A DNA stretch of 64,000 bases from Ulvibacter sp. MAR_2010_11 (GCF_002813135.1 NZ_PHTY01000001.1:2687501-2751500); one strand, 5' to 3'. Numbered from the stretch's first letter, positions 25,357 through 35,213 are shown. The notes: generated by a model not told the origin, from the sequence alone. Program-made: numbers and translations.

Positions 25357-27741
25357 CTATCTTTTAAAAAGTCGCTGTATGAACGACTTCTTCTCGTTTG
25401 TATAGGTATAACCATATTTATTGCCGTAACCAAAATTGCTCATGCTCACATTGTTCAACACTATGGCAAGGTTCGACAATCTACCTTCATCCATTGCATC
25501 TTTTGGGAAATCTAACAAACGTTTATCGGTATAACCTGCACGCACCACATACAAGGTAAGGTCCGCAAATTTATTGATGAGAATTGTATCGGTTACCAAC
25601 ATAGAAGGTGCGGTATCTACAATTACATAATCGTACGATTGTTCTAATTCTGCAAAAAATTCGCCGGTGCGTTTTTGCATTAATAACTCAGCAGGATTGG
25701 GTGGAATAATTCCTGAAAGCACAATATTCAAATTTGGATTGTATTCGCTTTGAGATGCCAACTGTTGCGTTGTTAGAGATGGTTCAATAATGTACTCAGT
25801 GAGTCCTTTATTTTTTCTATCGGCTTCGGGTAAATATCTGTGTAGTTGTGGATTTCTGATATCTGCTCCAACCAAAACCACTTTCTTTCCCGTGAGAGCC
25901 AAAGTGAGTGCTAAATTAAAAGCTACAAAGGTTTTTCCTTCTCCTTTAATAGTTGAAGTCACAAAAATGGTTTTAGCTTCTTCGGTATCTTTTTGTTTGC
26001 TCACAAACAAGTATTGCAAATTAGTTCGAAGAATTCTGAAGGATTCTGCTAAAATACTTCTGTCGTTATGCTGAATTAGCTCTTCATCGCTTTTCTTGAG
26101 TTTCGGAACTTCCCCAATCATCATCACTCCAGAAATTGCCCGCTCTACATCCCGTCTGTTCGAAACTTTCGAATTCAATAAAAATGAAGTATACAAAACT
26201 GTAAAAGGCAATAATAATCCTGCTAGTAGTGCTCCCAAATAGATAAGGGGCTTGTTAGGCGAAACCGGTTCTCTACTGCTATATGCACTGTCTACAATTT
26301 TTGCCTTTGGAGCTGTAACCGCTAATGAAATAGATGCTTCCTCCCGTTGTTGTAACAAGAACAAATACAACTGTTCTTTAATGGATTGTTGTCTTTCTAT
26401 ACCACGATAGAGCTTTTCTTTGGTGGGAACCTGTGCTATTTTTGAATTTAAAGCAGCTTCCTGAAAATTTAAATCGCGCATTGAGATTTTGAGTCCGTTG
26501 CTGGTGTTTTTCAAACTACTTAAAATACTGGAGCGTATCTGTTCAATCTGATTGTTCACATTCACAACCACGGGATTTTTAGTGGTTGAGTTCTTTAGCA
26601 ATTTATTTCGTTGTAGAATTAGCTGGTTGTAGTTATTAACGGCTTCTCCTATTTCCTGTCCGTCCAAGCCAATATTTGCCGGCAATAAGTCGTTACTGGA
26701 AGACTTTTCCATATAATCGATCATGGTGTTTGCCAGTTCCAGCTGCGTACCAACACCCGATTGCCTTTTGTTGAATTCACTGGCGTTTTCAAGGATAAGC
26801 TGTGCTTCGGTTTCTATGTTTGTAAGTCGGTTGCTACTTTTAAACTGCTCCTTATTCCTTTCCACCGAATCCAATTCGCGTGTTATAATTTCCAATCTCG
26901 AATCGATAAAATTGGAGGTTTTTTGAGCCACCTGTCCTCTATCCTGAATCGCATCCTTGTTGTACTGAAAGATAAGTTCATTTATAAAATCCTCGGCTTT
27001 TCCACGAACCGGAGATTGCATACTAATGTTTACCACATTGCTGTTTTTAATGTCATTCTTTACGGCGATTCGACGTTGGTAAGCCAGAGCGACATTTTCT
27101 ATTGGTTTGTATTGTACCGAAACTGTTTTCCCAATAAACGAGTCAAATTTTTCTTTGTATTCCAATATCGGGATTACTGTGATGTCGCCAAAAGGGAGTG
27201 CAACCCGCTCTCCAAAGGTGTGTGTCTGAGCATTTGAGCCCTCAACAGTTTCCACTTTAAATTCGGTTGTAGAAAGCACTTCAAACAACAAGGCAGGAAC
27301 CGGATTTGTTCGGGTACTATCTGTAAAGGAAAGGTATTGTACTTTAAACGGAATGTATTCGTATAACTCGGTAGCTTTGATAGTCCCGATATTCTGATAG
27401 GTAATATTAAGATCCAGCTCTTTTACCACTTCAGAAATAATCCGCTTCGAATTAAAAATAGCGAGTTCATTTTCAATTTTACTGTTGTTGTATTTTGAAA
27501 AGAAACCTCCCAATTCGGCAAAAGCCGCTAATTCGGCCGGACCTCCTCCACTTTTGTCATCTTTAACTATTACCGTGGCATTACTTTGATAGGAAGGTGT
27601 GGTGTACCTCAAATAAATAAAGGCGCAAACTAAAGCTACAATCACTCCTAAAATAAACCAATACCAATACCGAGCATATTGCTCTATAAGCTCTCTAAGT
27701 GACTTTTCTTTTATTTCGGAATGTGCTGAAGAATCGGTCAT
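25357..27741 (-). CDS. wzc: Polysaccharide co-polymerase / tyrosine autokinase Wzc
   Basis: A 794-residue inner-membrane protein. It has a first membrane segment (about 31-51), a large periplasmic coiled-coil domain, a second segment (about 504-526) and a cytoplasmic BY-kinase domain: Walker A TSTIKGEGKTFVAFNLALTL (about 594-613), Walker A' VVLVGADIRNP (about 621-631) and Walker B YVIVDTAPS (about 704-712). The C-terminal tail carries a tyrosine cluster (YGNKYGYTYTNEKKSF), the usual autophosphorylation site. It controls chain length and export of the polymer with Wza. It lies 10 nt after wza. Confidence 0.93.
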   Translation of the reverse strand: MTDSSAHSEIKEKSLRELIEQYARYWYWFILGVIVALVCAFIYLRYTTPSYQSNATVIVKDDKSGGGPAELAAFAELGGFFSKYNNSKIENELAIFNSKRIISEVVKELDLNITYQNIGTIKATELYEYIPFKVQYLSFTDSTRTNPVPALLFEVLSTTEFKVETVEGSNAQTHTFGERVALPFGDITVIPILEYKEKFDSFIGKTVSVQYKPIENVALAYQRRIAVKNDIKNSNVVNISMQSPVRGKAEDFINELIFQYNKDAIQDRGQVAQKTSNFIDSRLEIITRELDSVERNKEQFKSSNRLTNIETEAQLILENASEFNKRQSGVGTQLELANTMIDYMEKSSSNDLLPANIGLDGQEIGEAVNNYNQLILQRNKLLKNSTTKNPVVVNVNNQIEQIRSSILSSLKNTSNGLKISMRDLNFQEAALNSKIAQVPTKEKLYRGIERQQSIKEQLYLFLLQQREEASISLAVTAPKAKIVDSAYSSREPVSPNKPLIYLGALLAGLLLPFTVLYTSFLLNSKVSNRRDVERAISGVMMIGEVPKLKKSDEELIQHNDRSILAESFRILRTNLQYLFVSKQKDTEEAKTIFVTSTIKGEGKTFVAFNLALTLALTGKKVVLVGADIRNPQLHRYLPEADRKNKGLTEYIIEPSLTTQQLASQSEYNPNLNIVLSGIIPPNPAELLMQKRTGEFFAELEQSYDYVIVDTAPSMLVTDTILINKFADLTLYVVRAGYTDKRLLDFPKDAMDEGRLSNLAIVLNNVSMSNFGYGNKYGYTYTNEKKSFIQRLFKR

Positions 27742-27751
27742 AGTAAGTAGG

Positions 27752-28507
27752 TTAGCGAGTAAGGATGATTACGGTGCTTAAGATTATGGTCACCAGGGAT
27801 AGCATTGCAGGAATATCGGGGAGGAATCCTGATTTTTTAACGCCCTTTAAAGAAGGTTCCACATAAACAACGTCGTTTTGCTTTAAGAAATAAAACGGGC
27901 TGTTAAAGAAATCGGTTTGGGTAAAGTCTATACGTCCTACCTTTCGTTTTCCATCTTCTTCCCTAATGATAACAACTTCATTTCTATTACCGTCTAAGGT
28001 AAAATCCCCTGCCAATCCAATCGCTTCGGGAAGGGTAACACGTTCATCCTTAATTTCAAAAACGCCGGGGTGAGTTACCTGCCCCAAAACCGTGATTTTA
28101 AAATTCATAATACGCACATCAACCACAACATCCTTGACATAATCTTCAAGTTGAGTTTGGAGGGTCGTTTCTACCTCTCCTCGCGTTTTACCCGCTACCG
28201 CTACATCTCCCAAAACAGGAAAATGAATTAGACCGGTATTGCTCACCAAATATCCCTGCAGTCCCGCATTGTTATTTCCAATGTTATTTTCGAGGCCGGT
28301 GGTTCGCACAAACGGCAATAAAACCTCTTGATCCATAGAAGACAATGCAATGTGCAAAATATCGTTTGGCTCAATAAGCGGTTCAAAATTTTTATCGATA
28401 GCTGTTTGATTTAGAGTATCGGCGTCCTGGAAATATAAAATTTGCTTTTTGGTGGCACAAGAAAAAAGGCTAAAGGCTAGTACAAATAGTAGGCAGTATT
28501 TTTTCAT
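27752..28507 (-). CDS. wza: Polysaccharide export lipoprotein (Wza-like)
   Basis: A 251-residue outer membrane lipoprotein: MKKYCLLFVLAFSLFSCATKK, lipid Cys17. Domains: poly_export (about 37-130; IEPNDILHIALSSMDQEVL) and an SLBB domain (about 130-185; KITVLGQVTHPGVFEIKDE), with a hydrophobic C-terminal segment (about 228-248). It forms the outer membrane exit channel that docks with Wzc. The frame opens at 28558, but the ATG at 28507 directly precedes the signal and is preferred. A TATATTTG box (28525-28532) just upstream suggests a promoter. Confidence 0.92.
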   Translation of the reverse strand: MKKYCLLFVLAFSLFSCATKKQILYFQDADTLNQTAIDKNFEPLIEPNDILHIALSSMDQEVLLPFVRTTGLENNIGNNNAGLQGYLVSNTGLIHFPVLGDVAVAGKTRGEVETTLQTQLEDYVKDVVVDVRIMNFKITVLGQVTHPGVFEIKDERVTLPEAIGLAGDFTLDGNRNEVVIIREEDGKRKVGRIDFTQTDFFNSPFYFLKQNDVVYVEPSLKGVKKSGFLPDIPAMLSLVTIILSTVIILTR

Positions 28508-28524
28508 TCGTTTGTTTAATTCTA

Positions 28525-28532
28525 CAAATATA
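28525..28532 (-). promoter_or_regulatory. Probable -7 element for wza-wzc-wzi
   Basis: Perfect TATATTTG on the minus strand, 17 nt before the wza ATG and in the 71-nt gap after the dehydratase gene. No clear -33 TTG is seen. Confidence 0.45.
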
Positions 28533-28578
28533 AGATTATAAAAAAGAAGCTGTTTCACGTTTATTAGACAGAAAGCAC

Positions 28579-30546
28579 CTACTTTACTTTTGCTATTCGT
28601 GGGCGTTTTGATTCATCTAATATCTCAAAATCAGAGTTTTCACTAATAAATTCGGGTACCATTTCCTTCAAAAGTTTTACCACTTTTTCATCTTTATTTT
28701 TTGTGGCCGATTTGATGATTTGCTTAATTAGCACCTTAAAATCATCGAAATTTACAACCGGAACCTTGGTGATCATAATTTTGGGATGATGTGTTGGCAT
28801 GGATGTAGAAACGTCATTAAGCAGTTCTTCATACAATTTTTCCCCGGGACGCAGGCCTGTAATTTTAATGTCAATATCTACGTAGGGCTCAAAACCCGAT
28901 AAACGAATCATTTTTTCGGCCAGATTCAAGATTTTAACCGGCTTGCCCATATCGAATACATAAATCTCTCCACCATTCCCCATGGTTCCTGCTTGGAGTA
29001 CCAACTGACAAGCTTCGGGGATGGTCATAAAATAACGGATAATGTCTTTATGAGTCACCGTAACCGGTCCACCTTGTGAAATTTGTTTTCTGAAATGCGG
29101 AATCACAGAACCGCTGGATCCCAAAACATTTCCAAATCGGGTAGTGATAAAACGTGTGGTAACACCTTTTTCCTTCTGAAGGGATTGTACGTACATTTCG
29201 GCCACTCGTTTTGAGGCTCCCATTACATTAGTTGGGTTTACAGCCTTATCTGTAGAAACCATGACAAACTTGTCTATATTATAGTTAACCGATAAGATTG
29301 CAAGGTTTACTGTTCCTAAAATATTTACATATACAGCTTCATGCGGATTTCTTTCAATAAGTGGTACATGTTTGTAGGCCGCGGCGTGATAGATAATATC
29401 GAAATGATACCTTGCAAACATTAGCCCCAAACGATACATATTGCTTATATCTGCCAGTTCGATAATAAACTTGAGTTTGGGATAATTGAGTTCGAGATAG
29501 ATCTGGAGTTCGTGCAAGGCAGACTCAGCCTGATCTAGAATTACTACCAATTCCGGACTGAATTCGGCCAATTGTTTTACAATTTCGCTTCCAATAGAGC
29601 CGGCTCCACCGGTAACTAATACAGTTTTACCATGCAAATCATGCGCAATTAAATCGTCTTCGGTTGTAATTGGTGTTCGCTCCAGTAAATCTTCTATATC
29701 AATAGGTTTAATCTGAATATGAATGTCTTCCTTCTTGTTCCATGTTTCAAAGTTGGGAACATTAAAAACTTCTTTATTATTGGCGATACAATCTTCAATA
29801 ATCTGATTTTTGTCTTTTCCCGCCAAGGAACCACTTACAATTAACACTCCGTCAATATCTAAAGCAGTAAGTGTAGCAGCAAAACTGGTATCAATTGGTA
29901 TTACAGGTTTACCTAGAATTTTAAAGCGTTTAGAATCGAAGCTTTCAGTAATAAATCCAACTAACTGAAAGGGTAAATTCGATTCGGTTGTCAATGCTCT
30001 TCCCACAGAAATTGTATGATCATCCACACCAACAATAGCAACTTTTTTCTTCAGATTACCGGCAGCAGAGCTTCGCAAAAACTGATAAATTTCTTTTACA
30101 CCTACTCTAAATAAAAGCATGATTGTAAAAGATAACAGCCCGTATATAAAAACCGAGGTGGTCAAAAACACTTTCCCTTCCTCAGCGACAAAAGCAAAAA
30201 TAATATTGAACACCAAAATAGTAATGGCAGTTGAAAAGGCCGAAAAGGCCAATTTTAAAATATCGGTAAAGGTAGAATGTCGTATAATCCCCGAATAGGT
30301 TTTAAAGACAAAGAAAAACACAATATTTACTATCAAGATTGCAGCACCTTGAAAATGAACCGGAAGTACCTCAAGAAATTTAATTGGAGTCCCTAATAGT
30401 ATAAAATAGGTTAAAAACAGGGCAGCTATTCCAATAAAAGTATCTATCAAAATTACAATCCAACGCGGTAGGTAGCGTTGGTCCAGCATTTTTAATTTAT
30501 TGTCTCCTTTATAGAGCTTTTTGAAAATAGTGTTGGGGGATAACAT
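28579..30546 (-). CDS. UDP-GlcNAc C6-dehydratase-like polysaccharide protein (WbpM/PglF type)
   Basis: A 655-residue inner-membrane enzyme. Four hydrophobic segments lie at about 30-52, 67-82, 104-121 and 129-148, followed by a CoA-binding-like domain (about 165-270) and an SDR domain with GGAGSIGS at 313-320. The catalytic position of the YxxxK motif is Met442 with Lys446 (NPTNVMGASKR), the Met being characteristic of C6-dehydratases such as WbpM and PglF. Expected reaction: UDP-GlcNAc to UDP-4-keto-6-deoxy-GlcNAc. Next to PglE-, PglD- and PglC-like genes it fits the first step in making a di-N-acetylbacillosamine-type sugar. Confidence 0.88.
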   Translation of the reverse strand: MLSPNTIFKKLYKGDNKLKMLDQRYLPRWIVILIDTFIGIAALFLTYFILLGTPIKFLEVLPVHFQGAAILIVNIVFFFVFKTYSGIIRHSTFTDILKLAFSAFSTAITILVFNIIFAFVAEEGKVFLTTSVFIYGLLSFTIMLLFRVGVKEIYQFLRSSAAGNLKKKVAIVGVDDHTISVGRALTTESNLPFQLVGFITESFDSKRFKILGKPVIPIDTSFAATLTALDIDGVLIVSGSLAGKDKNQIIEDCIANNKEVFNVPNFETWNKKEDIHIQIKPIDIEDLLERTPITTEDDLIAHDLHGKTVLVTGGAGSIGSEIVKQLAEFSPELVVILDQAESALHELQIYLELNYPKLKFIIELADISNMYRLGLMFARYHFDIIYHAAAYKHVPLIERNPHEAVYVNILGTVNLAILSVNYNIDKFVMVSTDKAVNPTNVMGASKRVAEMYVQSLQKEKGVTTRFITTRFGNVLGSSGSVIPHFRKQISQGGPVTVTHKDIIRYFMTIPEACQLVLQAGTMGNGGEIYVFDMGKPVKILNLAEKMIRLSGFEPYVDIDIKITGLRPGEKLYEELLNDVSTSMPTHHPKIMITKVPVVNFDDFKVLIKQIIKSATKNKDEKVVKLLKEMVPEFISENSDFEILDESKRPRIAKVK

Positions 30547-30582
30547 GGATGTAAGTTAAGCTTTGTAAATATAACTAAATAT

Positions 30583-31716
30583 CTATAGTAATTCTGAAAT
30601 TTTTAGAGTAATCCTTTGTCTTTCAGCCTCTTTTAAATTTGAGCCCGATGGTAAACACAGCCCATTTTTAAAGAGATTTTCTGAAATTGTACTGCCGTAA
30701 TAAGGCGCGTCCTTAAAAATAGGTTGTAGATGCATAGGCTTCCACAAAGGTCGAGATTCTATGTTATCTTTTTCTAAATGCAATCTCAATTTTTCGGATG
30801 AAAAACCCGAAACTCTTTCGTCCACTATAATGCATGACAACCAATGATTGGAGAAAACGACCTCTGAAGCCTCGGTGAAAACCGAAATTCCGTCCCAATT
30901 TTGAAACAAAGTTGTGTAAAACTGATGCATTTTTCGCCTTAACACAATGTGCTTATCCAACACTTCCATCTGTCCGCGACCAATCCCTGCGCAAATATTA
31001 CTAAGCCTGTAATTATATCCAATTTGCGAATGTTGGTAATGAGGAGCTTTATCCCGAGCCTGCGTAGCCAAAAATATAGCCTTTTCTTTGACGCTGCTTT
31101 GCCTGGTAACCAAGGCACCTCCACCTGAGGTCGTAATAATTTTGTTTCCGTTAAAGGAAAGAATTGAAATATCACCAAAAGTACCACAGTGTTTTCCCTG
31201 ATAGGTGCTGCCAAGTGATTCGGCGCTGTCTTCTACCAGCGGAATTTCATACTTTTTCGCTACGGCTGTAATTTCATCCACTTTAAAAGGCATGCCGTAT
31301 AAATGCACAGCGATTATTGCTTTGGGTTTTTTGCCCTTTGAAATTCGGTCTTTGATAGCTTCTTCCAAATGATTGGGGCACATATTCCAGGTTTCGGGCT
31401 CACTGTCTATAAAAACAGGAGTAGCCCCTTGATATACTATCGGATTTGCAGAGGCTGAAAAGGTCATGCTCTGGCAAATTACCTCATCACCCCTGGTAAC
31501 TCCTAGAATTACAAGTGCCAGATGTAAAGCCGCCGTCCCCGAACTTAAAGCAGCCACTTGAACGTTTTCACCTAAATAGTTTTCCAGATCTTTTTCAAAG
31601 CCGTTCACATGGGGTCCCAACGGAGCCACCCAGTTGGTATTGAAAGCTTCGTTGATATAGTTTTGTTCATTTCCCCCCATATGCGGCGAGGAGAGCCAAA
31701 TTTTATTATTTGTCAT
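30583..31716 (-). CDS. DegT/DnrJ/EryC1/StrS aminotransferase (PglE-like)
   Basis: A 377-residue PLP-dependent sugar aminotransferase. Seen: start NKIWLSSPHMGGNEQNYINE (typical of PglE), SSGTAALHLAL (58-68), EDSAESLGSTYQGKHCGTFG (162-181) and the PLP Lys192 in SFNGNKIITTSGGG. Expected role: amination of the 4-keto sugar made by the neighbouring dehydratase to UDP-4-amino-4,6-dideoxy-GlcNAc. It is one nt apart from the PglD-like acetyltransferase on the same strand, so these steps are probably expressed together. Confidence 0.88.
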   Translation of the reverse strand: MTNNKIWLSSPHMGGNEQNYINEAFNTNWVAPLGPHVNGFEKDLENYLGENVQVAALSSGTAALHLALVILGVTRGDEVICQSMTFSASANPIVYQGATPVFIDSEPETWNMCPNHLEEAIKDRISKGKKPKAIIAVHLYGMPFKVDEITAVAKKYEIPLVEDSAESLGSTYQGKHCGTFGDISILSFNGNKIITTSGGGALVTRQSSVKEKAIFLATQARDKAPHYQHSQIGYNYRLSNICAGIGRGQMEVLDKHIVLRRKMHQFYTTLFQNWDGISVFTEASEVVFSNHWLSCIIVDERVSGFSSEKLRLHLEKDNIESRPLWKPMHLQPIFKDAPYYGSTISENLFKNGLCLPSGSNLKEAERQRITLKISELL

Positions 31717-31717
31717 T

Positions 31718-32362
31718 TTATTTTGAAAATTTTATAGGGTTCGCCGGAACACCAACAGCCGTACAGTTGGGAGGAATCGATTTAGAAACCACCGCTCCCG
31801 CACCAATAGTGCTACCTTCTCCAATAACCACCCGATTTACAATTTTAGCGCCCGTTCCTATATAGACACATTCTTCAATCACCACTTCTCCACTTACATT
31901 TACAGCAGGCATGATAGAAGAAAATGCGCCTATTTTTGTATCGTGTCCAACAGTGCATGCTAGATTTATAATGGTAAAATTGTTTATTTCAACATCACAG
32001 GTAATAATAGTTCCTTCGCATATAATGCATCCTTTACCAATTTTGATGTTGTAATTCTCTAAAAAAACCGAGGGGTGAATAATATTTGGAAAATCGAAGT
32101 TTTTGAATCGGGTATAGAGTTCCTTCTTAACTTTTGGATTTCCAATGGCCAGGACCAATGAGACCTTTTTGTCAAGGGTTTCAATATATTTGGTGGTTCC
32201 CAATACAGGCAGGTCATGAATTTTTGTCCCGCCGTCTATTCCGTCGTCAACAAACCCTATAATTGAAAACAATTTTTCAGGTGCCCGAGAATTAATCACT
32301 TCAATAAGGCATTTCACTTCACGACCAAATCCCCCGGCACCTACAATTACTATTTCTTTCAT
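31718..32362 (-). CDS. Sugar N-acetyltransferase (PglD/NeuD-like)
   Basis: A 214-residue protein with an N-terminal Rossmann-like part (IVGAGGFGREV at about 6-16) and a left-handed beta-helix of hexapeptide repeats (about 95-205). The catalytic His140 lies in ACTVGHDTKIG, matching the PglD position. Expected reaction: acetylation of the 4-amino group to give UDP-di-N-acetylbacillosamine. It overlaps the PglC-like sugar transferase gene by 4 nt and follows the usual pgl order. Confidence 0.87.
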   Translation of the reverse strand: MKEIVIVGAGGFGREVKCLIEVINSRAPEKLFSIIGFVDDGIDGGTKIHDLPVLGTTKYIETLDKKVSLVLAIGNPKVKKELYTRFKNFDFPNIIHPSVFLENYNIKIGKGCIICEGTIITCDVEINNFTIINLACTVGHDTKIGAFSSIMPAVNVSGEVVIEECVYIGTGAKIVNRVVIGEGSTIGAGAVVSKSIPPNCTAVGVPANPIKFSK

Positions 32363-32967
32363 TGCTTATTTCCTTTAAAACGAGTGGTAGTGGCTTCATT
32401 TGGTGTGCTTATACCATCACGATTAAATACTTTTTTTACAGTTCTAATTAATATGTTGAAGTCCAATAAAAAAGAGAGGTGCTCAACATACCAGATATCT
32501 AAATTCAGTTTTTCGTCCCAACTTATAGCGTTGCGACCGTTTACCTGCGCCCAGCCGGTAATTCCCGGTTTTACCTGATGGCGTTTCTTCTGATTTTCAG
32601 AATATAAGGATAAATATTCCGGCAACAACGGTCTGGGACCTACCAGGCTCATATCGCCCATCAATACATTGAATAACTGCGGAATTTCGTCTATTGAAGT
32701 AGATCGAATCCATTTGCCAATTCCTGTAAGTCGCTTTTCGTCGGATAAAAGTTCTCCTTTGGCATCACGGGCGTTAGTCATTGTTTTAAACTTTACGATT
32801 GAAAAAATTCGTTCGTCCTTTCCCGGACGTCTTTGAATAAAAAAGGGATTCCCGGAATTGGATACCGCAAGAATAACCGTAACAGCAATAAAAACAGGGC
32901 TTAGGACAATAATTGCAACAAAAGCCGTTAAAAAATCAATTATGGGTTTTATAAAATTTCGATACAC
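32359..32967 (-). CDS. Initiating sugar-phosphate transferase (PglC-like)
   Basis: A 202-residue monotopic membrane enzyme of the bacterial sugar transferase family. Seen: one N-terminal membrane helix (about 7-32), PFFIQRRPGKDERIFSIVKF (about 41-60), a LRSTSIDEIPQLFNVL-type segment (about 88-103) and GDMSLVGPRPLLPEYL (about 104-119). Such enzymes transfer sugar-1-phosphate from the UDP-sugar to undecaprenyl phosphate and thus start the repeat unit. The short form without extra membrane helices is like PglC, consistent with a bacillosamine-type substrate. It has a 4-nt overlap with the acetyltransferase gene. Confidence 0.9.
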   Translation of the reverse strand: MYRNFIKPIIDFLTAFVAIIVLSPVFIAVTVILAVSNSGNPFFIQRRPGKDERIFSIVKFKTMTNARDAKGELLSDEKRLTGIGKWIRSTSIDEIPQLFNVLMGDMSLVGPRPLLPEYLSLYSENQKKRHQVKPGITGWAQVNGRNAISWDEKLNLDIWYVEHLSFLLDFNILIRTVKKVFNRDGISTPNEATTTRFKGNKQ

Positions 32968-32979
32968 CGGTTAAAGTTA

Positions 32980-34140
32980 CTAAAGTTTGTTTTGCAAAAG
33001 TTGGTATTCCTCCAAAATTGCCTGCCATACTTTCGATTGTTCAAAACGTCCCGTAATACGATTTCGTGCGTTGCTTTTTAAATTTTTATAGAGCGAATTA
33101 TTTTCCACAAGAAGTTTCATGGCTTTATATAATTCCGTTTCGCTTTTTGGTGGAACTATGAGTCCGTTTTCGCCTTCAATAATAATTTCGTTACAACCGT
33201 TAATATCACTCACAATTGAAGGTAACTCCATCGCTCCGGCCTGCATAACTACATTGGGAAATCCTTCGCGATAGCTTGGAAACACAAGTGACTCACTCAA
33301 GGCAAAATATATACGCACATCACTTTGATAGCCCACTGAAACAATATTTGTATTTGTATTTATTTGCTGCTTAACAATGGTATCGATGGGATCCAAATCG
33401 TCTTCAAAAGGACCAACAAGCAACAGCTTGACATTTTTTGAATCCTCCAGAAGTTTTGTAAAGGCATGGACCAATTCGTTTATTCCCTTGTCACGTACAA
33501 TTCGACCTACAAAAACAAAAACGAAATCGGTTTCAGCGATTCCCAGACGAAGTCGCTCTTCTTTAATAATTACTTCGGAAAAATGATGCTTCGAAAAATA
33601 GCCGGTATTAATTCCGTTGCTGCTTCCTTCCCCCAGTACTTTCAGCTTTTGCTCACTAGTATATTTTTCAGAAAGGATAAAATTGTACAAACCTTTCGAA
33701 TTTGGATATACTTTGTGAGCACATCGGTATGTAAGAGATTCTACCCAATTTAATATGCGTCTTTTCATTCCTGAAGCTTCCATTAAAGGCATCCCGGCAA
33801 CTGTATGCAACCTGATAGGAACACGGGCGAACCAGGCTGCCAACATTCCAATGAGGCCTGCCTTGGGAGTATGCGTATGGACAATAAGCGGTTTCTCCTT
33901 TCTGAGGAAAAAAAACAGTTTTAGCACTGCCAGCACATCATGAAAGAGAGTAATTTTTCGTGTTAAAGAAATTGCATGAGTTCTTAATCTATTCCTTTCA
34001 CCAAAAGCATCAAGCTCTTTTTTATCTGAAGCAACCGCTATTACATCAAAGTAAGCCTGCATAAAAGGCAATTGCCCTTCCAGCAGCTTTTCCAACGAAA
34101 TAGGTACGGTTGTAATGCGTATCAGTTTTGGCTTTGGCAT
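32980..34140 (-). CDS. Glycosyltransferase family 4 (PglA-like position)
   Basis: A 386-residue GT-B glycosyltransferase. Seen: N-terminal KPKLIRITTVPISLEKLLEG, the acceptor-domain IVHTHTPKAGLIGMLAAWFA segment, VFVGRIVRDKGINELVHAF (about 214-232) and the nucleotide-sugar E-x7-E-like region SYREGFPNVVMQAGAMELPS (about 293-312). The frame is open to 34212, but the ATG at 34140 gives the normal start and only a 19-nt overlap with the upstream gene. It sits next to the PglC-like gene, the place of PglA in pgl clusters, and probably adds the second sugar. Sugar specificity unknown. Confidence 0.87.
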   Translation of the reverse strand: MPKPKLIRITTVPISLEKLLEGQLPFMQAYFDVIAVASDKKELDAFGERNRLRTHAISLTRKITLFHDVLAVLKLFFFLRKEKPLIVHTHTPKAGLIGMLAAWFARVPIRLHTVAGMPLMEASGMKRRILNWVESLTYRCAHKVYPNSKGLYNFILSEKYTSEQKLKVLGEGSSNGINTGYFSKHHFSEVIIKEERLRLGIAETDFVFVFVGRIVRDKGINELVHAFTKLLEDSKNVKLLLVGPFEDDLDPIDTIVKQQINTNTNIVSVGYQSDVRIYFALSESLVFPSYREGFPNVVMQAGAMELPSIVSDINGCNEIIIEGENGLIVPPKSETELYKAMKLLVENNSLYKNLKSNARNRITGRFEQSKVWQAILEEYQLLQNKL

Positions 34141-35213
34141 ATTTTTGAATAGAGATTTACATATTTTTTGACCATTTCTTTTATGTCGTATTCTGAAGCC
34201 CTTTTTTCGCAATTCTTTGCGGTTTCCATAGCAAACATCTCGTTGTTACAAAGTGAAGTAATTGTATTGGCCAATTGAACATCATCGCCTTTCGGAAAAA
34301 GAATTCCGGCTCCGGTTACAATTTCGGTTAGTCCCGGTACGTCTGAAGCCACAAAGGGTTTTCCACTCGCCATACCTTCCAGTGAAGAAAGTGAAAGTCC
34401 TTCGTAATTACTGGACAGTACTACAATATCGGCTGTTTTCAATAATTCAGGCACGTCCATTCGTACGCCCAAAAATGTAACACTGTCGTTCAAATTACTA
34501 CTTGCAACCAAAGATTGACATGCTGCCACCAATTCGCCTGTTCCCACCAAAAAAAGATGAATTGGCACTTTCACATGAGAAATTGCTTTTATGAGCGTTT
34601 TCTGATCCTTTTGAGGTGTGAAACTTGAAACTTGAATGACAATCTTACAATCCGGTTGCATACCAAATTCTGAGGGATTATAGGGTTTGGCCTTCTGAAT
34701 ATTTTTCAAATTCACACCGTTTTGAATGAGTTCGAATTTTGAATTCGGAAATCTCAAATGTGATTTGAGCTTTGTATCAACTTCCGAAGCAATGGTGACA
34801 ATTTTCGAATATTTTCTATAGATCAATCTATCGATCCATCTAAAAATAGTTCCCCTGCGACGGTTGGACGTATTGTGCTCGGTAAAAATAAGTGGCGTCT
34901 TGCAAAAACGAATCATTTTCGCCAGCGCTACCCAGTACAGCGCCGGAAAAAGATGAACGTGCACTAAATCGTATCGATTGATGTATTTCGCTATTTTAAA
35001 AATATGGAAAGGATTGTATACTGTGCCTTCTCCGAGACTATAGATTGAAATTCCGGGTTGCAGTTTTAGTTTCAATAAAAACGGATGCTCCTCCCCGTTG
35101 AGCAACAAAACATCCATGGTTATTCCGTGCTCCAAATAATACGGAATGGAATCGAGAATCAGTTTTTCCGCACCACCTGTCCCCAGACTATTTATAACCT
35201 GAAGCACTTTCAT
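34122..35213 (-). CDS. Glycosyltransferase family 4
   Basis: A 363-residue GT-B enzyme. Seen: MKVLQVINSLGTGGAEKLIL at the start with the Gly-rich loop, IFTEHNTSNRRRGTIFRWID (about 109-128), QVSSFTPQKDQKTLIKAISH (about 190-209) and the donor-binding SSNYEGLSLSSLEGMASGKP (about 267-286). It adds a sugar to the growing repeat unit on the cytoplasmic side. It overlaps the candidate polymerase gene by 4 nt and the next GT4 by 19 nt, so the genes are tightly packed. Donor and linkage cannot be predicted. Confidence 0.87.
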   Translation of the reverse strand: MKVLQVINSLGTGGAEKLILDSIPYYLEHGITMDVLLLNGEEHPFLLKLKLQPGISIYSLGEGTVYNPFHIFKIAKYINRYDLVHVHLFPALYWVALAKMIRFCKTPLIFTEHNTSNRRRGTIFRWIDRLIYRKYSKIVTIASEVDTKLKSHLRFPNSKFELIQNGVNLKNIQKAKPYNPSEFGMQPDCKIVIQVSSFTPQKDQKTLIKAISHVKVPIHLFLVGTGELVAACQSLVASSNLNDSVTFLGVRMDVPELLKTADIVVLSSNYEGLSLSSLEGMASGKPFVASDVPGLTEIVTGAGILFPKGDDVQLANTITSLCNNEMFAMETAKNCEKRASEYDIKEMVKKYVNLYSKICQSQN

